From Periweissella cryptocerci (GTDB lineage Bacteria; Bacillota; Bacilli; Lactobacillales; Lactobacillaceae), in assembly GCF_004358325.1 (NCBI RefSeq), contig NZ_CP037940.1, positions 62,001-126,000 of the forward strand: 64,000 nucleotides of DNA, written 5' to 3'. Positions 34,651 through 43,856 of the stretch are shown here, piece by piece. Each line of letters opens with the position of its first letter. Position 1 is the stretch's first letter. The position numbers and the translations under genes were made by a program. Below the pieces are notes generated by a model that did no database searches, had not been told where the DNA came from, and worked only from the letters and a program-made list of their open reading frames with translations.

Positions 34651-35553
34651 CTAGCCTGCGATACTGCCGTTTTTGCTTTCTCGCAACCACTCTTCCAATT
34701 GCGTCACGCAGACTTTCATCATGTGAATCTGATCCATGACTTTCTCACAATTGAACTCCGCCATCCCAATTAAATCGTTCACCACTTCTTCGGGCTTTTT
34801 CTTCACGTCTTGAAACAACTTGTTCTTCATGCCGGTGTTGAACACGTCCATCATTGATTTTTGGTCAAGACTCGCTAAATTCACGTCACCATCACTTTCC
34901 CGATACATCACACCCAAGCGCGACTTGCGGGTCGGCAATTGTTCATACGCAGTCGGTTGGCTATATTCAGCGACTAGCTGGGCTTCAAATTTTAGCATGA
35001 AGCAGGCGTAGTTAATCATGCGCTGAATTTTATACTGCTTCACGGGCAACCGCACCTCATAAATTGTGTCAACTGCCGGCTCACCGTATCCCAAATATAC
35101 GGTTGTTTCATCTGGCTGGCCTTCTTGCACCACCGTTTTCATTGTTTGGGCATTCGTTAAGTTCACCATAATCATATAATTACGATCATCTGGATCCCTA
35201 AAGAGACCATAGACAAAGCCGTCAAAGACAATTGGCAAGCCACTTGCAACGACATTCGCCCCCACTGCTGGCTGGTTCATAATTCCGGCCCACGTTTCCC
35301 GACTCAGATGCGCGTGCGCTGCTTCAAATTCATGAATCCAAGTCATTGGCCAACCTTCGACTTCGACAAAGCCGCCGTACGTCCGATTCCAATCCAATGA
35401 GCGTGGCTTAGCTTTTCGTGTTTCGTCATTTGCTTGCACCTTCTTACCAAACGTAATTGTGGCACGGGGATCTAACTTCCCATGTAACTCGGCTACGCCA
35501 GTGTGAAAGTCAGTACCGTGGCGATTCACCATATCAATCACAATTCGTTCCAC
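34651..35553 (-). CDS. hypothetical protein, first gene of satellite replication operon
   Basis: 300 residues, soluble. A mixed alpha/beta front with several Trp/His residues (GWPMTWIHEFEAAHAHLS) leads into a helical C-terminus. The GTG start at 35553 is supported by GGAGGAATTATA. No family recognised. As the promoter-proximal gene before prim-pol and VapE it may be a replication accessory or regulator. Confidence 0.65.
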   Translation of the reverse strand: MERIVIDMVNRHGTDFHTGVAELHGKLDPRATITFGKKVQANDETRKAKPRSLDWNRTYGGFVEVEGWPMTWIHEFEAAHAHLSRETWAGIMNQPAVGANVVASGLPIVFDGFVYGLFRDPDDRNYMIMVNLTNAQTMKTVVQEGQPDETTVYLGYGEPAVDTIYEVRLPVKQYKIQRMINYACFMLKFEAQLVAEYSQPTAYEQLPTRKSRLGVMYRESDGDVNLASLDQKSMMDVFNTGMKNKLFQDVKKKPEEVVNDLIGMAEFNCEKVMDQIHMMKVCVTQLEEWLRESKNGSIAG

Positions 35554-35880
35554 TATAATTCCTCCAAATAATTAGTTTTATCTAATAACCTATGTATATT
35601 TAGTTATTTGATAATCTAATCATAATATTTTACTCACAAAATTGAAAATTAAATTTTAGCCCCCTTATTTTAGATTTTTTACCGAAAAACAGACCAAAAT
35701 AGGTAAAAACACCCCAAATTGCCGTGATTTTTGCTAAATTCATGCCCTAAAATCACAAAATTCTAAAATACACCCCCTAAAATATAATTCGTGCTTCACC
35801 TATGGGCTTGCTACAATATTTATATTAACCAAACATCCATTCGCATTCATCGCCACGCAAACCCGACTAAGGAGGTATCC
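35554..35880. other. AT-rich divergent control region
   Basis: About 330 bp between the leftward replication operon and the rightward sigma-like gene. Very AT-rich with runs of A and T, and several partial repeats of CCCTAAAAT (35743, 35769). Likely holds both promoters; I cannot assign boxes with confidence. Confidence 0.4.
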
Positions 35881-36375
35881 ATGACCAATCAAGATCACAT
35901 TAATTATATTTTTGAACAAGAAACGCTACAGCCAATCATCGGCAAGACGCTGAGTAGCTTCAATTGCTGGCCAAATAAAGCCGAATACGACGACCTCAAG
36001 AACGAGGGACTGTTACTCGGCTATTTACTCGCAGCGAAACAAGACTGGCACACACACGACATCTGCGCCTTTCGCGGCTTGTTCAAACGGGCGTATCGTA
36101 ATTTTGTCCTCGACCATTATCGGGTGCAGCGTCGCCGGACTGAAATCATTACTGAACACCAAGTGGCGTTGGTTCGCCCTGATTTTGAGCTTGACCCGAT
36201 TCACAATGTTAGTTTGCTGCAAGCACAGCTAACACCGCGCCAATACCAGATTTTGTGTAGCTTATATCAAGGCGACACCTTCCGGCAAATCAGCGCCAAG
36301 CTTGGGATTAGTATCACGCAGATTAGTCGTGAACGCCAGGCGATTCAGGCGGTGGCACGTGAGATTTGGAAATAG
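35881..36375 (+). CDS. sigma-70-family-like / ComX-like regulator
   Basis: 164 residues. The middle (FRGLFKRAYRNFVLDHYRVQRRRTEII) resembles the sigma region 2 helices of small alternative sigma factors. The end (LTPRQYQILCSLYQGDTFRQISAKLGISITQISRERQAI) is a region 4 helix-turn-helix. AAGGAGGT precedes the ATG at 35881. Small sigma factors of this shape control competence or late phage genes in Firmicutes; its targets here could be the units behind the bipartite boxes at 27079 and 27892, which is inference. Confidence 0.65.
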   Translation: MTNQDHINYIFEQETLQPIIGKTLSSFNCWPNKAEYDDLKNEGLLLGYLLAAKQDWHTHDICAFRGLFKRAYRNFVLDHYRVQRRRTEIITEHQVALVRPDFELDPIHNVSLLQAQLTPRQYQILCSLYQGDTFRQISAKLGISITQISRERQAIQAVAREIWK

Positions 36376-36504
36376 GACGTTGTTGACGTCACGTCTTAGG
36401 GGGAATTGGCACTGCGTCATGCCTACACAATCTAGTTAAATACGTATTCAAAAGCTTGCACAAACACTCACACAAACCGCAAAAAACACAAAGGAGCTTA
36501 ACCG

Positions 36505-36723
36505 ATGCAATCACGCTTACAACCCATTTTTGGCCTCACTTGGGACAGCCATTTAATCCTGCCGGGCACACCCGACATCGTGTCCACACCGCTCGGTCAC
36601 CTAGTGCCTATCGCTGATGCCCACAAATATCTCTTATTTATTAGTGAGCCAGTCGATGCCCAGCTACAATTCAGACCATTATTCAATCCAACCGCCAAAG
36701 CCCACCCTATTTTTACCCCCTAA
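36505..36723 (+). CDS. small hypothetical protein
   Basis: 72 residues, Pro/His-rich and without a membrane segment. AAAGGAG lies 8 nt before the ATG, which supports it. Between the sigma-like gene and the Mrr-like nuclease. Not recognised. Confidence 0.5.
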   Translation: MQSRLQPIFGLTWDSHLILPGTPDIVSTPLGHLVPIADAHKYLLFISEPVDAQLQFRPLFNPTAKAHPIFTP

Positions 36724-36822
36724 TAGTTTAGCAACCACAGTTGGTGATGTGCTGCTTGCGAACTAATTCCATCCGTTCTGTTACTTAATCAACAAACACA
36801 CGCAAAGGAGGATTAGCACACC

Positions 36823-37563
36823 GTGATAAATTCACCATGTTGTAGCCCCAACCCGACCATCAGTGTTATTGATGACCAGATTCTTTTGGAACTCCTTGAA
36901 CGCCCGCATTTTGGCAGTCATCCCGGATTTAACGCCTACTGTAAAGCACTGATTAGTTATGCACGGATTACCGGGCAGATTAGTAGTACCGGCCCAGCTA
37001 CTGATGTCGTGCATCCCTTAATACCTGCGATGGTCAAATATTTACAGCAACGCCAAACAGTCCACCTAACTAGTGAGCAAGTTTTTAGTCATTTGGCAAC
37101 CTTCTTAGACGATAAAGTCGCAGTGCTTACAGCGCCACCCGACCACCAATTAAAGGAACACTTATTACAGATGCCACCCCACCAGTTCGAAGTGTTTACC
37201 CGCGAACTGATGCATGCGCTAGGTCTTGAACTCGACTTGAATTTAGGGGTAAAGCAGTCCTCAGACGGTGGTATTGATGGATTCGGGTATCTGCGCACAA
37301 TCTACTTACGCACCGAGCGCATCGCTATCCAAGCCAAACGCTGGCAAAGCAACATCGGCAGCCGCGAAATCGACTCGTTCCGTGGGGCGATGGACAAGTT
37401 CCATGCCGACTTTGGCATTTTCATCACCACTTCACGTTTTACTAAGGAAGCTGTCGCAGCGTCACGGGCTGGAGTGAAGCCGATTACGTTGGTGGATGGG
37501 GATGAGTTGGTTGGCTTGGCACGGGTTTGTGGGGTGCAGGTGGTTAGTAGTGTAGATAACTGA
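36823..37563 (+). CDS. Mrr-type restriction endonuclease domain protein
   Basis: 246 residues. The N-terminal half is helical (possible winged-helix DNA binding). The C-terminal half is a PD-(D/E)xK Mrr_cat fold: PPHQFEVFTRELMHALG, SSDGGIDGFG (catalytic Asp), IAIQAKRW (QxK) and GSREIDSFRGAM, FGIFITTSRFTKEA. Mrr-like enzymes cut modified foreign DNA. The GTG start is supported by AAAGGAGGA. Likely a defence or exclusion gene of the satellite. A terminator follows directly. Confidence 0.85.
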   Translation: MINSPCCSPNPTISVIDDQILLELLERPHFGSHPGFNAYCKALISYARITGQISSTGPATDVVHPLIPAMVKYLQQRQTVHLTSEQVFSHLATFLDDKVAVLTAPPDHQLKEHLLQMPPHQFEVFTRELMHALGLELDLNLGVKQSSDGGIDGFGYLRTIYLRTERIAIQAKRWQSNIGSREIDSFRGAMDKFHADFGIFITTSRFTKEAVAASRAGVKPITLVDGDELVGLARVCGVQVVSSVDN

Positions 37564-37607
37564 AATAACCCTTGATACTCAGTCCAACGCTGGTATCAAG
37601 GGTTATT
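37564..37607. terminator. hairpin after Mrr-like gene
   Basis: Perfect 15-bp stem AATAACCCTTGATAC / GTATCAAGGGTTATT with a 14-nt loop. Confidence 0.65.
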
Positions 37608-37627
37608 AATGTGGGGCATATTAGCTG

Positions 37628-37657
37628 ATCCATAGGGATTATTGTGGCAGTTTTTTT
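37628..37657. repeat. direct-repeat copy B, possible island end
   Basis: 30-bp segment differing at one base from 25941-25970. The similarity fades over the next ~30 bp. Unlike copy A it lacks the left arm of the terminator stem, so its conservation is not explained by termination. Confidence 0.5.
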
Positions 37658-37775
37658 AGTTCTTTTATTTTCCTAAAATTGGCAATAATATTATCGAATT
37701 TCTTCGATAGACTATAAAAAGTGTATTAAGTTAATTTAATGACATTGCCGATTAAGGTCGAATGCTGTTTTTTAA

Positions 37776-38020
37776 TTATTTCTTAGGCGCTAACATATAA
37801 ACACGCAATTTAGCGGTCTTGTTAGAACCGTCCTTGGCGGTGATGGTTACCCACCCGTTTTTTTACCAATGACTTTGCCCATTTTGGTTACGCGGGCAAT
37901 CTTTTTGTTACTGACCTTCCAACTCACTTTGTTGATGGCGTTTTTGTTGATCTGTGCCCTCAACGCAATAGAAAGGGACATTTTCCCGAATTTTTGAAAG
38001 GTGGAATCGGGGTAGAACGT
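37776..38020 (-). pseudogene. C-terminal remnant of a surface protein with Big_2-like domain
   Basis: Minus-strand reading STFQKFGKMSLSIALRAQ, then INKVSWKVSNKKIARVTKMG and KVIGKK. It shifts frame at a run of T (about 37857-37864) and continues WVTITAKDGSNKTAKLRVY to MLAPKK and a stop. The pattern (I.KVSWKVSNKKIA.V...G.V.....G.VTITAKDGS) is a bacterial Ig-like Big_2 domain. No start found upstream; gene fragment. Confidence 0.65.
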
Positions 38021-38258
38021 TCAGAAACAAACGTAAGCAATCCCCGTTTGTCTTTTTCGTTAGTTAGCCAAACGTCATGTCACTAGGATTAACTACATCT
38101 GAATTATTTTTTATGCGCTAATGGTTAAGTAAACCAATACTTAAAAATCAGTTGCATTACAATTAGAAAAGTTTTAATATAACAACAATGAAACCTGATG
38201 GCCATCAGATTCCTAAACTATTTCTCAACGCACTATACGAAAGTTATGGTAGGAATAT

Positions 38259-38984
38259 ATGAAGAAATTTAAATCACTTTTATTGTTAAGTATGTTGGCG
38301 TTATCATTGTTTGCCAGCGGCATGTCTACTTTTGCCGATGATACATCTAGCACAAATTCAGCGGTAACAACAAGTCTCGCAACTCAATCAACCAATACCT
38401 TGGTTCAAACAATCTTGGATTATGCCAATGGTAACTGCATCTCATTTGTTGATGCTGCGACGAAACTTGGCTATTACACTAACGATATGGTCTTAGTTGA
38501 CCCCACAGAACAAACACTAGATAATGCAATAGCCGTTGGGGATTATATCCACAACGAAACGGGATTACCCGTAAATATTCAAGCTGTCAAATCCGAAGAT
38601 GAGATAGAAGACTTTGACCTTGAAGGTGGTGTTGGGACCGCTCACGATTACGAAGGTGTTGTGGGAATTGAAGGCTCAACAGACACCGAAGAAGATGTAA
38701 TTGCTACGCGTACAAGTATTACTATTGGAAAATCATTTAAGGTTAAATTCAGCGGAAAAACATATCTTTCACGTGTTGATGCTGAAAAGCACTCTCACAA
38801 AGTTGAAATTCAGCCCAATGGATCCAAAGCCTTTAAGTGGATATTAGACACTTCAAAAGTAACTCACACATCCAGCGATGCAGATATTATCAAGAACTTT
38901 TCCTCTAAAGGTCAAAAATACCTAAAAAAGAATCCTGATACAATCAAGCTACTTCGGCAAGGATTAAAGTACATCGGGAGGTAG
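38259..38984 (+). CDS. secreted protein of unknown function
   Basis: 241 residues with a signal peptide (about 1-27, TFAD). The middle is acidic; the C-terminal ~85 residues are basic and Lys-rich (KVKFSGKTYLSRVDAEKHSHK...KYLKKNPDTIKLLRQGLKYIGR). A basic C-terminal domain on a secreted protein, followed after 5 nt by a cytosolic gene, resembles toxin/immunity or bacteriocin-type pairs, but no catalytic motif is recognised. Confidence 0.6.
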   Translation: MKKFKSLLLLSMLALSLFASGMSTFADDTSSTNSAVTTSLATQSTNTLVQTILDYANGNCISFVDAATKLGYYTNDMVLVDPTEQTLDNAIAVGDYIHNETGLPVNIQAVKSEDEIEDFDLEGGVGTAHDYEGVVGIEGSTDTEEDVIATRTSITIGKSFKVKFSGKTYLSRVDAEKHSHKVEIQPNGSKAFKWILDTSKVTHTSSDADIIKNFSSKGQKYLKKNPDTIKLLRQGLKYIGR

Positions 38985-38989
38985 AATTT

Positions 38990-39505
38990 ATGCGCTTTTA
39001 TATTCACCCAATAAAAATTACGAAATTACCATATCCTGAATATTTTGATAAGAAAATGTGGGCACCAAACTTGCGAATGAACTCTGGCTATTCTGCGCTT
39101 GAACCGCAAGGCAAGTATGGAGTCAGCGTTGAATTAAGTTGGGGGAAAAGTGAAACCATCAACGAAATTTATATACCAATAAATTCTGAATTCAACACTG
39201 AATGGATAAACATTGAATCAGATATTCACGGTGATATCGTCATTTCCACTGATCATGTAACCCCATTGACGGTTGACAAGCGCGCCTTTTTAATTGCCGT
39301 TGTTTTGACTACAAAATTATTCGGTGGGGTTATAAGTACTGATGCCAAACAAACTTGGATGCCCCTCGATGAGTTTGAATTGGAATACGCTGACTACTTG
39401 AAAATGTCGTTTGAACGCGCATTGGTTTACACCGAACCAGAAATTTTTACACTGGATGCTACTAATGAGCCAGAACCGCCTGATGTTCAAGATTTATTTG
39501 AATAA
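38990..39505 (+). CDS. cytosolic partner of the secreted protein (possible immunity protein)
   Basis: 171 residues, no signal or membrane helix, acidic C-terminus (EPEPPDVQDLFE). Starts 5 nt after the secreted protein, inside a GGGAGGT ribosome region, so the two are one operon. Partner function is inferred from the secreted-basic/cytosolic-acidic pairing. Confidence 0.6.
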   Translation: MRFYIHPIKITKLPYPEYFDKKMWAPNLRMNSGYSALEPQGKYGVSVELSWGKSETINEIYIPINSEFNTEWINIESDIHGDIVISTDHVTPLTVDKRAFLIAVVLTTKLFGGVISTDAKQTWMPLDEFELEYADYLKMSFERALVYTEPEIFTLDATNEPEPPDVQDLFE

Positions 39506-39545
39506 TTTTTTCAGAGATTCGAGACATAATACTTCCAGCCCAATA

Positions 39546-39587
39546 AATAGGCCTGATTTCTACCTCGCAGGAGAAGCCAGGCCTATT
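39546..39587. terminator. hairpin terminator with GATTTCTACCT loop motif
   Basis: AATAGGCCTG / CAGGCCTATT stem. The loop side GATTTCTACC...GGAGAA recurs in the hairpin at 63334-63378 and partly at 44091-44133. Confidence 0.6.
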
Positions 39588-39705
39588 AGCGTGCAGTGAA
39601 AAAGATAGCTTGTTGAATATTTTGCTTCATGAGTCCTATTTATAACGGGGGTTTTGTCTCAATCCCCGTTGAATATCACAAGAATCAAGTAACTCTCACG
39701 ACAAG

Positions 39706-39734
39706 AAAAAAAGCATCCCGGAAGGATGCTTTTT
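39706..39734. terminator. bidirectional Rho-independent terminator
   Basis: AAAAAAGCATCC / GGATGCTTTTT stem, tight loop, A and T tracts on both sides. Confidence 0.75.
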
Positions 39735-39839
39735 GAATACCTGAAACAGACGTAGTATTACCAAGAATAATGGCGATGTTCTTACGATGTGGATGCCCAT
39801 ATCACGTTATTCACGAGCTTGACGCCTCATAGAAATAAC

Positions 39840-40451
39840 TTATTCAGAATCTTGTTGTGGCCCGTAATTTTTAATGTCGGATTTGTCGGCGATGATGGTT
39901 GGCACAACTAAGGTCTTTTTCGCATCGGTTACATAAGCATAGTTTTCATCAATAAACCCGGCGACATTGATGATATCACCTTCCTTGAGATGACTATCGC
40001 CCTTAACGATAATCCGAAACGTTGTCTGGTCTTGTTCCTGCGGTGTCGCTACTAAATACGCCCCACTCTGTTTATCCGCAGCTAGGACCTGAATCACTTC
40101 CGTGCCAGAACATTGATAAAAATCGTTCATAAACACGCCGTTATTGGCAACTAATTTTGCATAATCCAAGTTGATTACATTCGCAATTGCAGTACTTTGT
40201 TGGTCATCAGTGAGCTTCTTCGCCGTCGCTGAAAGTCCGGCTGCATATGCGCTATCAGCTGCCTCAGATTTGAACGGCTTTGCTTGAGGAATGCGTTTCT
40301 TGGCAAGTGCTTGTGCTTTCTTTTGGCGACTTGCTTTTGCACTGCTTTCACTCTTTTGTTGAGCTGCTTGTTGTGAAGTCGTACACCCAGCCACGCCTAG
40401 TAGCAGTAGACCGAAAAATGCGGTTAATGTTTTTTCATAAAATTGCTTCAA
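39840..40451 (-). CDS. lipoprotein of unknown function
   Basis: 203 residues. Signal with lipobox LGVAGC (Cys about 23), then a helical Lys/Ala/Gln-rich region and a beta-rich end (about 100-195) with a pattern compatible with an OB-like fold. Only a TTG start is available at 40451 (the ATG seen there is in another frame). Third gene of a leftward set with a small membrane protein and another lipoprotein. Confidence 0.65.
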   Translation of the reverse strand: MKQFYEKTLTAFFGLLLLGVAGCTTSQQAAQQKSESSAKASRQKKAQALAKKRIPQAKPFKSEAADSAYAAGLSATAKKLTDDQQSTAIANVINLDYAKLVANNGVFMNDFYQCSGTEVIQVLAADKQSGAYLVATPQEQDQTTFRIIVKGDSHLKEGDIINVAGFIDENYAYVTDAKKTLVVPTIIADKSDIKNYGPQQDSE

Positions 40452-40475
40452 TTGGAAAATGTATTTATTTACTGG

Positions 40476-40682
40476 TTAATCGGTATGTTTTTTGCTTAGT
40501 TTGCCAAGTACCCGATTTAAAATGATGATAATTAATCCTAGGCCGAGTAATGCGCCCCAACCGAAAGCATCGCTAAAATATGGATGCCTTGTGAACATAT
40601 CGAGAATGAACAATACCCAGAATACTAACCACAGGACCCAGTATACGAGGGCTAAAACTTGCTTTGTTTGCATAATATGCAC
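40476..40682 (-). CDS. small two-helix membrane protein
   Basis: 68 residues with two hydrophobic helices (about 8-28 and 40-58). 7 nt after the upstream lipoprotein gene, with AAAGGTG just before the ATG. Unknown function. Confidence 0.6.
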   Translation of the reverse strand: MHIMQTKQVLALVYWVLWLVFWVLFILDMFTRHPYFSDAFGWGALLGLGLIIIILNRVLGKLSKKHTD

Positions 40683-40689
40683 CTTTCAA

Positions 40690-41211
40690 TTATTTTGCCG
40701 GCCGCTCCCAAGTTTTTTTCGCTAGGAAGTCCATGGATTCTGGACCAAATGGTGCATTTTTGGCACGAATTATTTCCGCCCCAGTGAAGTTATAAATCGT
40801 AGCTGGTGACTTGTCACTGATCGTTATTTTGACATCCGTTAGTTGTTGTACGGCTGCAACTTTGGTTAAGCCGTGAACAACCGCGCTAATCAGGGAAAGC
40901 TGCAGCGGTTTATTTTCGGGTGAACTTATCATTTTTTGACTCATCGGCACCTCAATTGCTAAATGATACGGTGCCTTAGTCAGGTTACCCGAAAGACTAA
41001 TCGCCTCGGTCATCTCGTCTAATGACAAATGAGTCAGGCTACTGTTAATCTGTTGCTTGATTGACTGTTCCAATGATGTCTGGGTATCCTCGGTAGCGAT
41101 ACGTGTGTCATTTGGAACTTTCGTTGTTGGTGATTTTGCTGCACACCCAACCAAGCTAAGTGCCAGCATACTAATTAAAAAAACTTGGCAAGATTTCCTA
41201 CGCATTGTCAT
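40690..41211 (-). CDS. lipoprotein of unknown function
   Basis: 173 residues. Lipobox LSLVGC (Cys about 23), then a Thr/Ser linker and an alpha/beta domain (about 45-165). I place the start at the ATG at 41211, just before the MRRK signal peptide, after a G-rich stretch; an earlier in-frame start at 41244 would give an unusually long signal. Confidence 0.65.
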   Translation of the reverse strand: MTMRRKSCQVFLISMLALSLVGCAAKSPTTKVPNDTRIATEDTQTSLEQSIKQQINSSLTHLSLDEMTEAISLSGNLTKAPYHLAIEVPMSQKMISSPENKPLQLSLISAVVHGLTKVAAVQQLTDVKITISDKSPATIYNFTGAEIIRAKNAPFGPESMDFLAKKTWERPAK

Positions 41212-41286
41212 AAAATAAGCCCCCGCTTCCCTCATAAATATCAATGATTAGTATATCATTTCATAGTCAGGAGTGTTTGCCGGCAT

Positions 41287-41322
41287 TAAAAGAGCGCTTC
41301 ACCCCACCAAGGATAAGCGCTA
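41287..41322. repeat. short duplicate of the 3' end of the 46-residue gene
   Basis: Reads as KRALHPTKDKR-stop, close to KKRLDPAKDKR-stop at the end of the gene at 15740, and keeps the AGCGCTT...AGCGCT dyad. No gene body precedes it. Confidence 0.4.
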
Positions 41323-41400
41323 ACACTCAAAAGAGCTTCTTATTAGTTTAGCAGCGGTTTTTTTGCAGATTATCCTAGGTATACCGAAGTTCAAAACGAT

Positions 41401-42021
41401 TCACCCACGAATAGTTTTTGCCACTAATGCGTATGCCGAATCAAACTTAGCGAGTTGTGCGATTGATTTGGTAGTATCACCGCTAGTAACTCGGCCGTTA
41501 TTCATACTTGCCCAATAAGCAACGAGTACGTTACTGTTACTATGCAATTTAACATGGTCAATCACATCTGAAATCGTTGATTGTGGTGCCCATGAAATTT
41601 TCTGTGACTGATTAAGGGTTGTTAACCCACCGTCGTTGCTGGCTGATTGTCCGATGACAAAAATTGGTGCCGTGCCCGCCGGATTAACAATTGCAAACTT
41701 CACATAACCAGTTTCTGATAAGTTGGAATATGGTTGTAACTCAAACTTAGGGTATTTTTTGATAACCGCCCCTTTTTCCAAATGAATCAATTGGAAACTT
41801 ATCCCGTTCCCTGTCTTATTCGTACGATGAAAATCAAATTGCGCGCTACCACCACGCAACCCTAACGTATCATCTGTTGTTTGTTTGACCCGTAATTCAT
41901 TAACCGCAACTGGTGATTTCGGTGCCCGGACGGTGTCCACATAATGGGTAATCCGATTAGTGGCAATGATGAGCACGCCCAGTACCGCGATAACACCGAT
42001 GATTTTGATAAACTTCTTCAT
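41401..42021 (-). CDS. membrane-anchored extracellular protein of unknown function
   Basis: 206 residues: N-terminal anchor (about 5-25), then a beta-rich extracellular domain without Cys or known motif. The ATG at 42021 follows GGGGGATTAAT; the 17 residues upstream in frame have no site. Monocistronic. Confidence 0.65.
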   Translation of the reverse strand: MKKFIKIIGVIAVLGVLIIATNRITHYVDTVRAPKSPVAVNELRVKQTTDDTLGLRGGSAQFDFHRTNKTGNGISFQLIHLEKGAVIKKYPKFELQPYSNLSETGYVKFAIVNPAGTAPIFVIGQSASNDGGLTTLNQSQKISWAPQSTISDVIDHVKLHSNSNVLVAYWASMNNGRVTSGDTTKSIAQLAKFDSAYALVAKTIRG

Positions 42022-42279
42022 ATTAATCCCCCAATTAATGAAAATTGCTTGCACAACTAGTATTAAACTCAAGTGATAATTTTTGCGTGTTTCGTACCAT
42101 ATCTGTTAGTTATTATACAATATTCGCAATGTTATTAAATTATTTTTTTTATTTATCGTGACGTTTTATTTGCCAGTCCTCGCCTAAATTTTAGTACCAT
42201 GACGATAACCAAATACATAAATAATCACGGTACTATGCTATTATTTAGGTAATACATAAAAACACCAAAGGAGTAAACT

Positions 42280-43827
42280 ATGCCTAATACCACTTGGGAT
42301 TTAACCCAACTATTTACTGATGAAGACGAATGGTTTGATGAACTGGAAACTGCTGAAATGCGCAACGCGGATATTGAGATTACGGCAACAATTCAAGCTT
42401 TGCCTGCCTCAATTCTCGCCCTAACGTTAGCGGACTTCATCGAATTAAGTAGCCAAGTTGAAAAACTTGCCATTTACGGCCAACTTAGTAACATGCCAGA
42501 TTTAATGAGGGAACTACAACCGTTGTTAAGTGATGTCCTCGAAAAGGCGGCGGCACTCCAATATTACCTCGCTAACATTGCGCCTGAATTGTTGGCCAGT
42601 CCTGACTTAACGGCATACAAAACTATGCTGACCAAATTTGCTAGCCAGCACCAACATTTATTAGCCCCCGCACAAGAAAGCCAGCTTTCGCATGAACTAA
42701 TTCAGCAACCTAGCGTGGCATTCAACGAAGCAATGGGCGCACTAATGGCTGATGAAAACCCTGATATTGATGATTATGAACAACTTTTCGCCGATATTTT
42801 GTCGACTAAAGTGCACAATAATAACCATTTAGCTCAGTTACATGACTTCAAAAGTGCGCGTAATTATTATTTGAATCAACTAAGCCTCCCTGGCACTGTT
42901 TATAGTAATTTATCAGCGCAAGTTAAACAGCACACGTCACTTGCACAAAAGTACGTCCAAGAGGCCCCAGCAATTAACGCTGACATTCCGGTGTTATCAA
43001 TCGACCAAGCCAAGCAAATCATCCACGCGGCATTAGCTGAGTTCGGTACTGAATACGTCGCGGTGGTCGATTCCTTTTTTGACGATGGTTTAATCCACCT
43101 AACTGATGCGGGTGATGCCTATTCTGTGACGACGTACGGCGAACCAACTTACATTTCGGTGAGCTGGTTTGGTGATCTTACCAGTCTCTATGAATTAATG
43201 CATGAAATCGGCCACGCCATGAACCACTATTTGACGCATCAACACGAGCCAATTCAATATGGAACTAACCATATTTTCACCTCAGAAATCGCCGCTATTA
43301 TGCATGAGAACTTGTTGACCGAATACTTGCTTAACAACTTGCCGGCGGGGATGACAACTTTGGCGGTATTAGTCTACCACTTGCAAAATTTCTATGAAGA
43401 AGTTTTCGTCCAAGCTAAATACTCAGAGTTCGAAGATGAAATTCACCAACTCGCGGTAACCCATGACAAATTAAGCAACGTTGATTTTAATTCACTACTT
43501 GGGAATTTAACGGACCAATATGACGGTGTTCGTAATCCTGCCGATGACAACCTTTGGACTGAAATCCCCCACTTCTACAACCATAGTTACTACGTTTTCC
43601 AATATGCAACGGGGATGTTGATTGGGACTGAACTTATTGCCAAATTACGGCACAACGAAATCACCAATGCTGATTTCTTAAATTATCTCAGCATTGGTGA
43701 ATCACAGGCACCTGTCGAGATGCTCGCTACGTTAGGCATCGATATTACGAGTAACCCATTTGCCGCCGCGTTCAGCCAATTTGCTACCGATTTGGACACT
43801 TTAGTGGAACCGAGCTTGGCAGACTGA
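42280..43827 (+). CDS. M3-family oligoendopeptidase (PepF-like)
   Basis: 515 residues, cytosolic. The zinc site HEIGH lies near residue 307 (ELMHEIGHAMNHYL) with the downstream Glu region (FTSEIAAIMHENLL), and the typical end YYVFQYATGMLIGTEL and YLSIGESQAPVEMLATLGID. Oligoendopeptidases trim short peptides. At 515 residues it is shorter than PepF (about 600), mainly at the N-terminal helical part. AAAGGAG precedes the ATG. Monocistronic with a small gene after it. Confidence 0.88.
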   Translation: MPNTTWDLTQLFTDEDEWFDELETAEMRNADIEITATIQALPASILALTLADFIELSSQVEKLAIYGQLSNMPDLMRELQPLLSDVLEKAAALQYYLANIAPELLASPDLTAYKTMLTKFASQHQHLLAPAQESQLSHELIQQPSVAFNEAMGALMADENPDIDDYEQLFADILSTKVHNNNHLAQLHDFKSARNYYLNQLSLPGTVYSNLSAQVKQHTSLAQKYVQEAPAINADIPVLSIDQAKQIIHAALAEFGTEYVAVVDSFFDDGLIHLTDAGDAYSVTTYGEPTYISVSWFGDLTSLYELMHEIGHAMNHYLTHQHEPIQYGTNHIFTSEIAAIMHENLLTEYLLNNLPAGMTTLAVLVYHLQNFYEEVFVQAKYSEFEDEIHQLAVTHDKLSNVDFNSLLGNLTDQYDGVRNPADDNLWTEIPHFYNHSYYVFQYATGMLIGTELIAKLRHNEITNADFLNYLSIGESQAPVEMLATLGIDITSNPFAAAFSQFATDLDTLVEPSLAD

Positions 43828-43856
43828 ATGCGCTGCACCTGTGAAGGAGACAATTA

